Shown piece by piece: positions 25,650 through 33,904 of a stretch of 64,000 bases of DNA. The notes below the pieces were generated by a model. That model was not told the origin of the DNA and ran no database searches. It saw only the letters and a list, made by a program, of their open reading frames with translations. The stretch is from Streptomyces sp. SJL17-4. GTDB taxonomy: Bacteria; Actinomycetota; Actinomycetes; Streptomycetales; Streptomycetaceae. The stretch is taken from assembly GCF_036826855.1 (NCBI RefSeq), contig NZ_CP104578.1:7994501-8058500 (forward strand). Direction: 5' to 3'. The position numbers and the translations under genes were made by a program. Position 1 is the stretch's first letter; each line of letters begins with the position of its first letter.

Positions 25650-27146
25650 TCAGCGCTCCTCGCCGTGCACCAGGTCGGGGTCGGCCACGCCCGGCCGCTC
25701 CTCCCAGAAGGCGGGCGACCGCAGCCGCCACACGACCATGACGATCACCCCGGTGAGGGCGATGCCGATACCGATGACGAGCGGCGGCCCGAGGCCGAAC
25801 CACGAGGTGCCGCTGTACGAGTTCGCGGGATCGGACATGTCGGAGACCGACCTCACCAGGAGCCAGGCCAGGAGCCCGGCACCGACGAGCGGGCCGAGCC
25901 CGATCAGCAGGAAGTTGTGCACGCTCTCGAGGAGATGGCGCCGGTAGTAGACGGCGCAGGCGATACCCGTGAGCGCGTAGTAGAAGGCGATGAGGAGCGA
26001 CAGCGCGGTCAGCGAGTCGAAGAGGGCGTTGGTGCTGATCTGGTTCACCACGAGGTACCAGGCGATGGCGATGCCGGCGACCCACCACGTACTCACGTCG
26101 GGAGTACGGAAGCGGGGGCTGATGTGGCCGTAGTGGGCGGGCAGCGCACGCCGCCGGGCCATGGAGAGCGCGGTCCGCGAGGCCGGGATGATCGTCGTCT
26201 GGGTGGAGGCGATGGCGGACGTGGAGACGGCCAGGAGGAGGACCCAGTCCCAGCCGCCGAGCACATCGGTGGCGAGCTGGGCGAAGATGAACTCCTCCTC
26301 GCCCGCGTTCTCCGCGAGGAACGCCGGACCGGCGTACGCGACGACCGCGAACCCCACCGACACGTACGTGACCAGCAGGATGACGGTCGACCAGAGGCCC
26401 GCCTTGCCGGGGGCGGTCGCGGAGTCCCTGACCTCCTCGGTGAGATTGACCGCCGACTCCCAGCCCCAGTAGATGAACACGCCGAGCAGCAGCCCGCCGG
26501 TCAGCGCCGCGCCTCCGGCGCCGAAGGGGTTCAGCCAGCTGAGGGCTGGTTCGGCGGAGTCGTAGGCGCTCGTGCCGTCGTACACCTTGTACAGCGCCAC
26601 GCCCACGAAGATCAGCAGGAAGGCGACCTGCGCCAGGATGAGGACGTTCTGCACGTGGGCCGACAACTCGGTGCCGATGACGCAGACGGCCGTCATCACC
26701 AGGATCAGGAGCACGGTGAGGGACTGCCGTACGAAGGCGTTGTCCACCCAGCTGTCGAGGCCGAAGGAGAGCAGCGCGAAGCTCACGGCCACGTCCGCGA
26801 GCGAGCCGACGACCAGGACGCCGGTCATGGCGATGGCCCAGCCACCGAGCCATCCGGCCCACGGGCCCATCGCGCGCGTGACCCAGGAGAACGTCGTGCC
26901 GCAGTCCTGGTCGACCTTGTTGAGGTAGTAGAACGCCGACGCGATGAGCAGCATCGGGACGAAGGACGCGAACATCACGCCGGGCGCGTAGATCCCGGCG
27001 AGCGCGACGATCGGGCCGATGACGGCGGCGAGGGAGTACGCGGGGGAGGTGGAGTTGAGTCCGATGACGAGGGCGTCGACGAACCCGATCGCATTGGCCT
27101 TCAAACCCGCTGGTCGTCCGGCGGGCGCGGCGTCCTCTGCGGCCAT
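25650..27146 (-). CDS. APC superfamily amino acid permease
   Basis: 498 residues with about twelve membrane spans. The N-terminus KANAIGFVDALVIGLNSTSPAYSLAAVIGPIVALAGIYAPGV includes the first-helix backbone break typical of LeuT-fold APC transporters, and the WGWESAVNLTEEVRD block corresponds to the conserved region after span 5. A charged cytoplasmic tail ends LVHGEER. It should import an amino acid or amine by proton symport; substrate unknown. GAGG precedes the ATG by 4 bases. It is followed after one base by the universal stress protein gene. Confidence 0.9.
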   Translation of the reverse strand: MAAEDAAPAGRPAGLKANAIGFVDALVIGLNSTSPAYSLAAVIGPIVALAGIYAPGVMFASFVPMLLIASAFYYLNKVDQDCGTTFSWVTRAMGPWAGWLGGWAIAMTGVLVVGSLADVAVSFALLSFGLDSWVDNAFVRQSLTVLLILVMTAVCVIGTELSAHVQNVLILAQVAFLLIFVGVALYKVYDGTSAYDSAEPALSWLNPFGAGGAALTGGLLLGVFIYWGWESAVNLTEEVRDSATAPGKAGLWSTVILLVTYVSVGFAVVAYAGPAFLAENAGEEEFIFAQLATDVLGGWDWVLLLAVSTSAIASTQTTIIPASRTALSMARRRALPAHYGHISPRFRTPDVSTWWVAGIAIAWYLVVNQISTNALFDSLTALSLLIAFYYALTGIACAVYYRRHLLESVHNFLLIGLGPLVGAGLLAWLLVRSVSDMSDPANSYSGTSWFGLGPPLVIGIGIALTGVIVMVVWRLRSPAFWEERPGVADPDLVHGEER

Positions 27147-27345
27147 GGTGCCTCGCTCTGGAGAGGTATGCCTTCATGGTAGGGAGGCCCGGCCCGTGCT
27201 GCACGCCAGGCATGAGCGGCCGCCGCCCGGCCGCACGCCAGGCGCACGCGGCCGACGTCGGCCGGCCGCACGCCGTCGCCCGGTAGCATCGCGCAGCCCG
27301 CCGTACCGCCCTCGTCACCGCCCTCGTCACCGAACGGAACGCCTG

Positions 27346-28047
27346 ATGCCGAAGGATCCGCTCGACTTCACGGAACTCTCCACCCCACTCGTCGCCGACG
27401 CCTGCGTGCGCCTCGGGGAACCGCCGCGCGCCGCGCCCGCCGGGATTCTGCCCGTCGTCGCGGGGCAGCGGGTCGCCGGGCGCGCGCTGCCCGTACGGCA
27501 CTACGGCAGCGTCGACGTCTTCCTGGAGGCCTTCACCCGGGCCGGGCCCGGTGACGTCCTCGTCATCGACAACGCGGGCCGCCGTGACGAGGCGTGCATC
27601 GGCGACCTCGCCGTCCTGGAGGCGGAAGCGGCGGGTGTCGCCGGGGTCGTCGTCTGGGGACTGCACCGGGACACCCCCGACCTCGTCGAGATCGGGCTCC
27701 CCGTCTTCTCGTACGGACGGTACGCGCCCGGCCCCGTCCGCCTCGACCCCCGGGACCCCGACGCGCTGACCACGGCCCGGTTCGGCGAGCACGCGGTGAC
27801 CGCGGCCGATGTCGTCTTCGCCGACGACGACGGTGTGCTCTTCGTGCCGGCCGCCGGGGTGGACGCCGTCCTGGACGTGGCGCGCACGCTGTTCCGCACG
27901 GAGCGGGAACAGGCCCGCCGCATCAGGGCGGGCGAGACGCTCCGCGCCCAGACCCGGTTCGACGCCTATCTGTCGGGCCGGGCCGAGGACCCCACGTACA
28001 CCTTCCGGCAGCATCTGCGCCGGACGGGTGGCGCGATCGAGGAGTGA
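27346..28047 (+). CDS. RraA-like / HMG aldolase-family protein
   Basis: 233 residues matching the RraA fold family (formerly annotated as demethylmenaquinone methyltransferases). Diagnostic blocks are STPLVADACVRLG, GPGDVLVIDNAGRRDEACIGDLAVLEAEAAGVAGVVVWGLHRDTPDL and VFADDDGVLFVPA. In the aldolase branch the GD..(R)D arrangement binds the divalent metal and pyruvate-type substrate; here GDLAVL and LHRD supply those positions. The function may be 4-hydroxy-4-methyl-2-oxoglutarate aldolase or oxaloacetate decarboxylase; RNase E inhibition is unlikely. It is divergent from the APC permease; the 200-base gap shows no clear promoter. Confidence 0.85.
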   Translation: MPKDPLDFTELSTPLVADACVRLGEPPRAAPAGILPVVAGQRVAGRALPVRHYGSVDVFLEAFTRAGPGDVLVIDNAGRRDEACIGDLAVLEAEAAGVAGVVVWGLHRDTPDLVEIGLPVFSYGRYAPGPVRLDPRDPDALTTARFGEHAVTAADVVFADDDGVLFVPAAGVDAVLDVARTLFRTEREQARRIRAGETLRAQTRFDAYLSGRAEDPTYTFRQHLRRTGGAIEE

Positions 28048-28063
28048 GCCGGGAGTGGGCCGC

Positions 28064-28106
28064 GGAGCGCGGGGCCCGTGGGGGCCGACCGGGAGCGCGG
28101 GGCCCG
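28064..28106. repeat. 15-base direct repeat between RraA-like and OsmC genes
   Basis: GGAGCGCGGGGCCCG occurs at 28064-28078 and again at 28092-28106. It lies in the 68-base gap between converging genes and may form hairpins through its GGGGCCC core. Confidence 0.5.
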
Positions 28107-28115
28107 CTTCGGGTG

Positions 28116-28553
28116 TCAGCCCTCGAAGCCGACCGTGCCGTCCGGCAGGATCGCCTCCACGCGCGCGCCGTGCTCCACCGTCCGGCTCACCGTGCAGAAC
28201 TTCTCGTGCGTCAGGCGCACCCCGCGGGCGAACACCTCGGCCGCCTTCGGGTTGTTGTCCGGCAGCTCGAACTCGTAGCTGACCCGGATCCGGCCCACCC
28301 GGCCGTCGTCCTCGGGTCCGGAGACCGACTCCACCACGATCTTCAGGTCGTCGTGGTCCACGGCCCGCGCGGTCCGGTCCACGACGAGCCCGCCGCAGCC
28401 GCCCATCGCCGCGAGCAGCAACTCGACCGGGGTGAACGAGGGCTGCGCGTCGGCGTCGTCGGCGGCGGCCATCCGGACCTCCGCGCCCCGGTCGTTCCGG
28501 GCGGTCCAGTTCCGGTACCCGGTGCGGACGGTCTCGATCCGGTAGTCGGCCAT
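28116..28553 (-). CDS. OsmC family protein
   Basis: 145 residues. The OsmC/Ohr fold is indicated by FTPVELLLAAMGGCGGLVVDRTARAV, where Cys of GGC corresponds to the first family cysteine, and by the C-terminal LTHEKFCTVSRTVEHGARVEAIL, where FC is the second cysteine position. Members reduce organic hydroperoxides through the two cysteines; here both are present, but the YhfA/OsmC-like branch is also possible. The first strand WTARNDRGAEVRM is standard. AAGGAG lies nine bases before the ATG. Confidence 0.9.
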   Translation of the reverse strand: MADYRIETVRTGYRNWTARNDRGAEVRMAAADDADAQPSFTPVELLLAAMGGCGGLVVDRTARAVDHDDLKIVVESVSGPEDDGRVGRIRVSYEFELPDNNPKAAEVFARGVRLTHEKFCTVSRTVEHGARVEAILPDGTVGFEG

Positions 28554-28651
28554 GGCGGCGGTCTCCTTCGTTCTGGGGTGCGTGCTCGTACGGTACGGCC
28601 GCCCGTGTCCGACCAGCGGAAACTCGTTCGTGTCGCACGGAGCGCCGTGGG

Positions 28652-28999
28652 ATGGTGAGCGGCGTGAACAGAACTACCAGGTTCGCGGAAGTGGACCGCC
28701 GGTGGCAGGAGCACATGAGCGCTCCCTTTCCCCCCGGGCTGCGCGGTGCGGACAGGGCAGGGGTCGACGGCAAGGCCGTCGACATGGTGATGCTCGACTC
28801 CGACACCGCCGGTTGCGTGATGACCTGGCGCGGCGACGGCACCTCACTCGACGCCAGAGGCTGGAGGGTCCTGCGTCTCTGCGTGGCTCATCTGAGCCAC
28901 ATGCTGCCGTCGCTCGAAGAGGCCGACGACCCCCACTACTGGCAGCGCCTGCGTGACATCGGTCAACTCGTCCTGGATGCCGAGCCCCAGTCCGGCTGA
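28652..28999 (+). CDS. small protein of unknown function
   Basis: 115 residues of acceptable Streptomyces codon use. The sequence is soluble, with RFAEVDRRWQEHMSAPFPPGLRGAD, AVDMVMLDSDTAGCVMTWRGDG and a helical C-terminal part LRLCVAHLSHMLPSLEEADDPHYWQRLRDIGQLVLDAEP. No family is recognised, though similar short proteins occur widely in Streptomyces. ATG 28652 is used; GTG 28664 (NRTTRFAEV) is a plausible shorter start. It is divergent from the OsmC gene. Confidence 0.65.
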   Translation: MVSGVNRTTRFAEVDRRWQEHMSAPFPPGLRGADRAGVDGKAVDMVMLDSDTAGCVMTWRGDGTSLDARGWRVLRLCVAHLSHMLPSLEEADDPHYWQRLRDIGQLVLDAEPQSG

Positions 29000-29071
29000 C
29001 GGTCGGGCGACCATCTCGGCGAGCGGCTCGGGGCGATCACGCCATCGCCTCGACGCCATCGCTCCGGCTCG

Positions 29072-29893
29072 CTACGGCAGGGCGCCCGCGCGGGCCCGGA
29101 CGACCGTCCCCCAGGCCTGCGCCACCGCGCCCCAGACCGTGCGGAGTTCGGGCTCCGCGCGACGTACCGAGGCCACGGCGGACCCCGGTTCGGTGCCCGC
29201 CTCTCGTACCCGCTCGCCGTCCTCGGCCGCCCACTTCGCGACCGCGTCCCCGTCCACCTCCGGATGGAACTGCACCGCCCAGCCGACGCTCCCGACCCGG
29301 AACGCCTGGTGCGGGCACTCGTCGCCCGTCAGCAACGGGACCCCGCCGGGCGGCAGTCGGTCCACGTCGTCCCAGTGCCACTGCGCCGCCAGGGCTCCGT
29401 CCGGCACCTCGCCGAGCACGGGATCCTCTGCCACGGCCGGCAGCCTCCGGATCTGCACGGCACCCAACTCCGGTCCCTGGGAGCGTGTCGTCACCGAACC
29501 GCCCAGGGCGTGGGCGACGATCTGGCCGCCCAGACAGATCCCGAGCAGCGGTATCTCCTCGGCGACGGACTCGCGGACGAGCGCCCGGACGCCGGGCAGC
29601 CAGGGAGCGGCCTCGTCGTCCTCGCAGTTCACCGCCCCGCCGAGGACCAACAGGCCCGCGTGACCCCCCAGGTCGGCCGGCAGCGCCTCGCCCTCCCAGG
29701 CGCGCACCACGTCGAGCCGGAGGCCGACCCGTACGAGGTGCTCGCCGACGAGCCCCGCGCCCGCCTCCTCCTCGTGCTGCACCACGAGTACGGCGGCGGG
29801 TGCGGGCGCGGGTGGGGGCGCGGGTGCGGGCGCCGCACCCGTCGTCCCCGTCGCACCCGTCGTCTCCGTCGCTCGTGTCGTCTCCGTCGTCAC
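29072..29893 (-). CDS. class I glutamine amidotransferase-like protein
   Basis: 273 residues. The triad of class I glutamine amidotransferases is complete: nucleophile Cys120 in GICLGGQ, His210 and Glu212 in VQFHPE. Other family blocks are LLVLGGAVN and GICLGGQIVAHALGG. These stand-alone proteins resemble GMP synthase subunits or gamma-glutamyl peptide hydrolases; the target is unknown. The first 35 residues are low complexity, Thr/Glu/Ala then Pro/Ala rich, and are not part of the fold. GTG 29893 follows GGAGGCGGAG. The nucleotide repeats of that N-terminus suggest slippage-driven growth. Confidence 0.88.
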   Translation of the reverse strand: MTTETTRATETTGATGTTGAAPAPAPPPAPAPAAVLVVQHEEEAGAGLVGEHLVRVGLRLDVVRAWEGEALPADLGGHAGLLVLGGAVNCEDDEAAPWLPGVRALVRESVAEEIPLLGICLGGQIVAHALGGSVTTRSQGPELGAVQIRRLPAVAEDPVLGEVPDGALAAQWHWDDVDRLPPGGVPLLTGDECPHQAFRVGSVGWAVQFHPEVDGDAVAKWAAEDGERVREAGTEPGSAVASVRRAEPELRTVWGAVAQAWGTVVRARAGALP

Positions 29894-30074
29894 GGTCGCT
29901 CCGCCTCCAGTGGTCCGCCCGGGAACGCCTCGTCGCGTCCGCAGACCCCGAGGATCGCGGAAGAGACGTTCGTGCGGGAGTCCTCGGGGGCACTCGCACG
30001 ATCACGGCTGAGTAGCCGCGTACGCCGGTCTGAGTACCTGGACCGATACGCCGACCCCCGCGCCCTGCTGGACT

Positions 30075-30425
30075 GTGACCATGACCTTCGACGTCCGGCG
30101 CGCCCGCCCCCTCCAGCACGTCACCGCCACCGGCACGGCCCTCGCCGTCGCCCTCGGCCCGGTCGTCGTCGGTGCGTTGCTCGCCCGGTCGGTGGGCGGT
30201 GACCCGATGGCATCCGTCAACGCCCTGATCGCGGGCGGCGGACAGCGCGCCCGGATCTCGTCCGCCCAGCTCCGCTCGTCCGCCCGGCTCCGCTCGGGCA
30301 CGCGACTCGGCTCGGGCGCCCTGCACCGCTCGGGCACGCGACTCCGCTCCCGGGCGACGCGAGGGGTTGCCCGCCCGCCCCGCGGCGCCCGCGAGGGCGG
30401 CGGCTGGAGGTCGACTTGGCGGTGA
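30075..30425 (+). CDS. hypothetical protein with Arg/Ser hexapeptide repeats
   Basis: 116 residues with almost every third codon base G or C, which argues for a real gene although no clear ribosome site precedes ATG 30075 or 30081. Residues 15-41 form a possible membrane helix (VTATGTALAVALGPVVVGALLA). Residues 65-94 are five repeats of six residues, of the type RLRSGT, and the tail is Arg/Gly rich. No family is recognised. It may be a decaying or fast-evolving gene. Confidence 0.4.
   Translation: MTMTFDVRRARPLQHVTATGTALAVALGPVVVGALLARSVGGDPMASVNALIAGGGQRARISSAQLRSSARLRSGTRLGSGALHRSGTRLRSRATRGVARPPRGAREGGGWRSTWR
30267..30356. repeat. 18-base tandem repeat, five copies
   Basis: Five in-frame 18-base units encode QLRSSA, RLRSGT, RLGSGA, LHRSGT and RLRSRA. 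Copies two and four share the block CGCTCGGGCACGCGACTC in part. The array lies inside the hypothetical gene at 30075. Confidence 0.8.
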
Positions 30426-30539
30426 CCTGACAGTCGTCCCACCGAAGGCACCTCGGAGGTCTCCCACATGAGCGATGATCGGCACATCCGAGGAGGCACC
30501 CGGGCGCCGGCTGCGGGACCATGACGAAGGGCACACCGA

Positions 30540-32939
30540 ATGGCGAGGCGGCACCCCGTGCGGGACGACCACCCCACGAGCGACGAGGGGGACGGGACCG
30601 CGCGTTCCGAGGCGGTGGACGAGAGCGACGCCCCGCGCGGAACCAGCCGACGCCGGTTCCTCGGGTACGTCCTCGCCGCCCCCACCCTCACCGTCGCCGC
30701 CCAGCTCGGCGCCGAGGCCCTCGCGCCCCGGCAGGCCGCCGCCGCGGCCCCCGCGCTCATCCCGTCGCTCCCCGGGCCCGCCGAACTCCTCGACCTCAAC
30801 GAGCTGCTCACCCTCGCGGCCCTGCCCACCAGCCACCTCATCACCATCCGCCTCGACGAGGACGGCACCGCCCACTTCGCGCTGCCCCGCGCCGAGGTAG
30901 GCCAGGGCATCACCACCTCCAGCGCCATGATCGTCGCCGAGGAACTCGACCTGCCCCTCGACAAGGTGAAGGTGACGCTCGCCGACGCCCGGCCCGAGCT
31001 GCTCTTCAACCAGCTGACCGGCGGCTCCAACACCACGTACTCCACCTACCACCCCCTGCGCGTCGCCGCCGCCGTCGCCCGCGGCCGGCTGCTGCGCGCC
31101 GCCTCCCTCGTCCTCGGCGAGGCCGTCGGCACCCTCACCACCAAGGCCGGCGCCGTCCTCTCCCCGGCCGGCGCGCTGCTCGGCTACGGCGAGCTCGCCG
31201 TGAAGGCCGCCGCCGTGTCCGACACCGCCGTCGAGGTCACCCTCAAGGACCCCGACCGCTTCCGGCTCATCGGCACCGGGCAGCGCCGTGTCGACGCCCT
31301 CGAAGCGGTCACCGGTCGCAAGAAGTTCGCGATGGACCTCCAGGTCCCGGACGCCCTGCCGACCATGGTCTGCCGCCCGCCCACCATCAACGGCACCGTC
31401 CGCTCCGTCGCCAACCTCGCCGAGGTCCGGGCCATGCCCGGCGTCACCGACGTCGTCACCGTCTCCACCGGCGTCGCCGTCCGCGGCCGCACCTTCGGCC
31501 AGTGCGTCGACGCCGTGCGCGCCCTCCGGGTCGACTGGGGCCCCGGCACCGCCGAGGGCGCCTCCGACGCGACCGTCCTCGCGAAGCTCCGCCGGGCCGA
31601 ACTCCCCCTGGTCGTCCCGCCGCTGCCGCTGCTCACCAAGGCCGTCGACGCCCGCTTCACCTTCCACTTCGCCAGCAACGCCGCCCTGGAGACCAACTGC
31701 GCGATCGCCGACGTCCGGGAGGACTCCGCCGAGATCTGGGGTTCGCTCAAGGCCCCGATCGTCGCCCAGGAACAGATCGCCCTGAAGCTCGGTCTGCCGC
31801 TCTCCGCCGTCCGCGTCCATGTCACCGAGGGCGGCGGCTCCTTCGGCCGCAAGCTCTTCCACGACGCCGCCCACGAGGCCGCCGAGATCTCCCAGGCGAT
31901 GGGCAAGCCCGTCAAGCTGATGTGGCACCGCACCGACGACTTCCGCCAGGGCCGTACGCATCCGATGTCCACCTCACGGGTCCGCGCCACGTACACGCTC
32001 GGCGAGGTCCTCACGTACGAGCAGCGGCACACCTCCGTGGCCACCGACTTCGGGCACGGCATCGGCGAGCTCCTGACGGCGGAGGCGGCCCGGCTGCCCG
32101 TCGGCGACCTCGCCTTCTCCGAGACGATGTTCCAGCTCACCCAGATCAGCCCCTACCACCTCGGCGTCACCACCCAGCTGCTCTCCGAGACCGACAAGGG
32201 CTTCAACACCGGGTCCATGCGCAACATCTACTCGCCCAACGTCCGCTGCGCCCAGGAACTCGTCATGGACGAACTGGCCAGGCGCATGGGCCAGGACCCG
32301 TACGCGATGCGCCGCCGGCTCATGAAGGACCCGCGGGCCCGCGCCGTCCTCGACAAGGTCGCCGAGGTGGGGGAGTGGGGCCGCGCCATGCCCGCCGGAA
32401 CCGCCCAGGGCATCGCCGTCCACACCGAGTACCACTCCGCCGTCGCCATGCTCGTCGAGATCGACTGCCGCCCCGAGACCACCGGACGGAGGATCCCCGG
32501 CGCGGTCACCGGACCACGGGTGACCAAGGTGGTCTGCGCCGTCGACGTCGGTCTGGCCGTCAACCCGCGCGGCCTGGAGGCCCAGATGATGGGCGGCATC
32601 TCCGACGGCATCGCCATCACCCTGACGTCCGGGCTCCACCTGCGAGACGGGCACTTCCTCGAAGGCAGCTGGGACCAGTACTTCTACACCCGGCAGTGGA
32701 ACACCCCGCCCGAGCTGGAGATCATCGTGATGCCCTCGACCGGTGACAAGCCGGGCGGCGCGGGCGAACTCGCGGTCGCGGGCGCCATGGCCGCCGTCGC
32801 CTGCGCCTACGGCCGGGCCACCGGCACCATGCCGACGGTCTTCCCCGTCAACCACGCCGACCCGCTCCCCTTCACCCCCCTGCCGACCGTCCCGCCCGTC
32901 CCCGCCTCGCCGACCGACGGCCGCGACCGCGCCCTGTAG
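30540..32939 (+). CDS. Tat-exported molybdopterin-binding oxidoreductase subunit (IorB-like)
   Basis: 799 residues. The Tat signal SRRRFLGYVLAAPTLTVAA lies near residues 36-54. The remainder is a molybdenum hydroxylase large subunit of the isoquinoline 1-oxidoreductase beta type: EVGQGITTSSAMIVAEELDLPLDKVKV, GGGSFGRKLFHDAAHEA and the catalytic-glutamate motif PGGAGELAVA. It would bind the molybdenum cofactor and hydroxylate an aldehyde or N-heterocycle in the cell envelope. The [2Fe-2S] subunit follows 18 bases downstream; no FAD subunit is present, so electrons probably pass to a cytochrome or membrane carrier. It is longer than typical IorB owing to an acidic N-terminal extension. Confidence 0.9.
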   Translation: MARRHPVRDDHPTSDEGDGTARSEAVDESDAPRGTSRRRFLGYVLAAPTLTVAAQLGAEALAPRQAAAAAPALIPSLPGPAELLDLNELLTLAALPTSHLITIRLDEDGTAHFALPRAEVGQGITTSSAMIVAEELDLPLDKVKVTLADARPELLFNQLTGGSNTTYSTYHPLRVAAAVARGRLLRAASLVLGEAVGTLTTKAGAVLSPAGALLGYGELAVKAAAVSDTAVEVTLKDPDRFRLIGTGQRRVDALEAVTGRKKFAMDLQVPDALPTMVCRPPTINGTVRSVANLAEVRAMPGVTDVVTVSTGVAVRGRTFGQCVDAVRALRVDWGPGTAEGASDATVLAKLRRAELPLVVPPLPLLTKAVDARFTFHFASNAALETNCAIADVREDSAEIWGSLKAPIVAQEQIALKLGLPLSAVRVHVTEGGGSFGRKLFHDAAHEAAEISQAMGKPVKLMWHRTDDFRQGRTHPMSTSRVRATYTLGEVLTYEQRHTSVATDFGHGIGELLTAEAARLPVGDLAFSETMFQLTQISPYHLGVTTQLLSETDKGFNTGSMRNIYSPNVRCAQELVMDELARRMGQDPYAMRRRLMKDPRARAVLDKVAEVGEWGRAMPAGTAQGIAVHTEYHSAVAMLVEIDCRPETTGRRIPGAVTGPRVTKVVCAVDVGLAVNPRGLEAQMMGGISDGIAITLTSGLHLRDGHFLEGSWDQYFYTRQWNTPPELEIIVMPSTGDKPGGAGELAVAGAMAAVACAYGRATGTMPTVFPVNHADPLPFTPLPTVPPVPASPTDGRDRAL

Positions 32940-32957
32940 AGACCTGGAGCAGCATCC

Positions 32958-33437
32958 GTGCCGCAGCACACCTTCATCCTGAACGGCAAGGCCGTCACCG
33001 CCGACGTCGAGGGCGACGTCCGGCTCCTCTGGGTCCTCCGGGACGTCCTCGGCGTCACCGGACCCAAGTACGGCTGCGGGGTCGGCGTCTGCCGGGCCTG
33101 TACGAGCCACCTCAACGGCAAGGCGTTCACACCCTGTGCCGTTCCCGTCGAGGACCTCGCCCCGACCGACGAGGTCACCACCATCGAGGGACTCCCCGAC
33201 ACGGTCGGAAGCGACCTCCACCCCATGCAGGAGGCCTGGCTCGACCTCGACGTCGCCCAGTGCGGCTACTGCCAGCCGGGCCAGATCATGACCGCCGTCG
33301 CTGAGGTCCGCCGCGCCCGGGAGGCCGGGCGCGAGATCACCGAGGCGGACCTGGACACGATCCGCAACATCTGCCGCTGCGGCACCTACCACCGCATCCG
33401 GCAGGCGGTCCTGGAAGGGTCCCGCCGCATGGAGTGA
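32958..33437 (+). CDS. [2Fe-2S] subunit of the molybdenum hydroxylase (IorA-like)
   Basis: 159 residues from GTG 32958. The plant-type ferredoxin cluster motif is GCGVGVCRACTSHLNGK with the fourth cysteine in FTPCAVPV; the second cluster is held by QCGYCQPGQIM and the CRCGTYHRIRQA helix motif. This is the small subunit partner of the preceding molybdopterin protein and carries electrons from the molybdenum site. It has no signal peptide and would be exported with the Tat-bearing large subunit. The two are separated by 18 bases carrying GGAGCA. Confidence 0.93.
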   Translation: MPQHTFILNGKAVTADVEGDVRLLWVLRDVLGVTGPKYGCGVGVCRACTSHLNGKAFTPCAVPVEDLAPTDEVTTIEGLPDTVGSDLHPMQEAWLDLDVAQCGYCQPGQIMTAVAEVRRAREAGREITEADLDTIRNICRCGTYHRIRQAVLEGSRRME

Positions 33438-33463
33438 CATCGGTGCGCACCGCCGGAGCGGCT

Positions 33464-33841
33464 CTACGCCGACCCGGCCGCCAACTTCTCCCGTACGGCG
33501 CCCAGATACTCCGCCACCGCGTCCCGGTTCCGGGTGAGGCACCGGATCCGCTCGGTCATCCGGTCCCGCTCCTCCTCGAGCGTCGCCAGCATCTCCGGCG
33601 TGGCGTCCGGGAAGTGGATGATCCGCGGCTTGTCCAGGCACGGCAGGATCTGCTTGATGAGCCGGGTCGGCAGCCCGGCGTCGAGGAGCCCCCGGATCTG
33701 CGCGACCCGGTCCAGGTTCGACTCGTCGTAGACCCGGTAGCCGTTCGGCTGCCGGTCCGCGACGATGAGGCCCTGTTCCTCGTAGTAGCGCAGCAGCCTG
33801 CGCGGTGTGCCGGTGCGTTCCGACAGCTCCCCGATCCGCAT
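33464..33841 (-). CDS. MerR family transcriptional regulator
   Basis: 125 residues. The DNA-binding winged helix is MRIGELSERTGTPRRLLRYYEEQGLI, typical of MerR, followed by RQPNGYRVYDESNLDRVAQI and a coiled dimerisation helix LATLEEERDRMTERIRCLTRN. The effector domain is short, with two scattered cysteines, so a metal or drug sensor cannot be deduced. It is divergent from the MFS gene at 33905; the dyad between them is its likely site, and it probably induces the exporter. Confidence 0.9.
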   Translation of the reverse strand: MRIGELSERTGTPRRLLRYYEEQGLIVADRQPNGYRVYDESNLDRVAQIRGLLDAGLPTRLIKQILPCLDKPRIIHFPDATPEMLATLEEERDRMTERIRCLTRNRDAVAEYLGAVREKLAAGSA

Positions 33842-33865
33842 GGGACGCCCCCTCCCGGGACTCGC

Positions 33866-33890
33866 TTGACCTTCACATCAATGTGAGGGT
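33866..33890 (+). promoter_or_regulatory. MerR-type dyad and -35 box
   Basis: TTGACC at 33866-33871 runs into a near-perfect dyad, CCTTCACAT-CA-ATGTGAGG, at 33870-33889. A dyad immediately after a -35 box in the gap between a merR gene and a target is the usual MerR arrangement. No good -10 box is seen, and the ATG at 33905 follows closely. Confidence 0.55.
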
Positions 33891-33904
33891 TCGAGCATAG
33901 GTCC

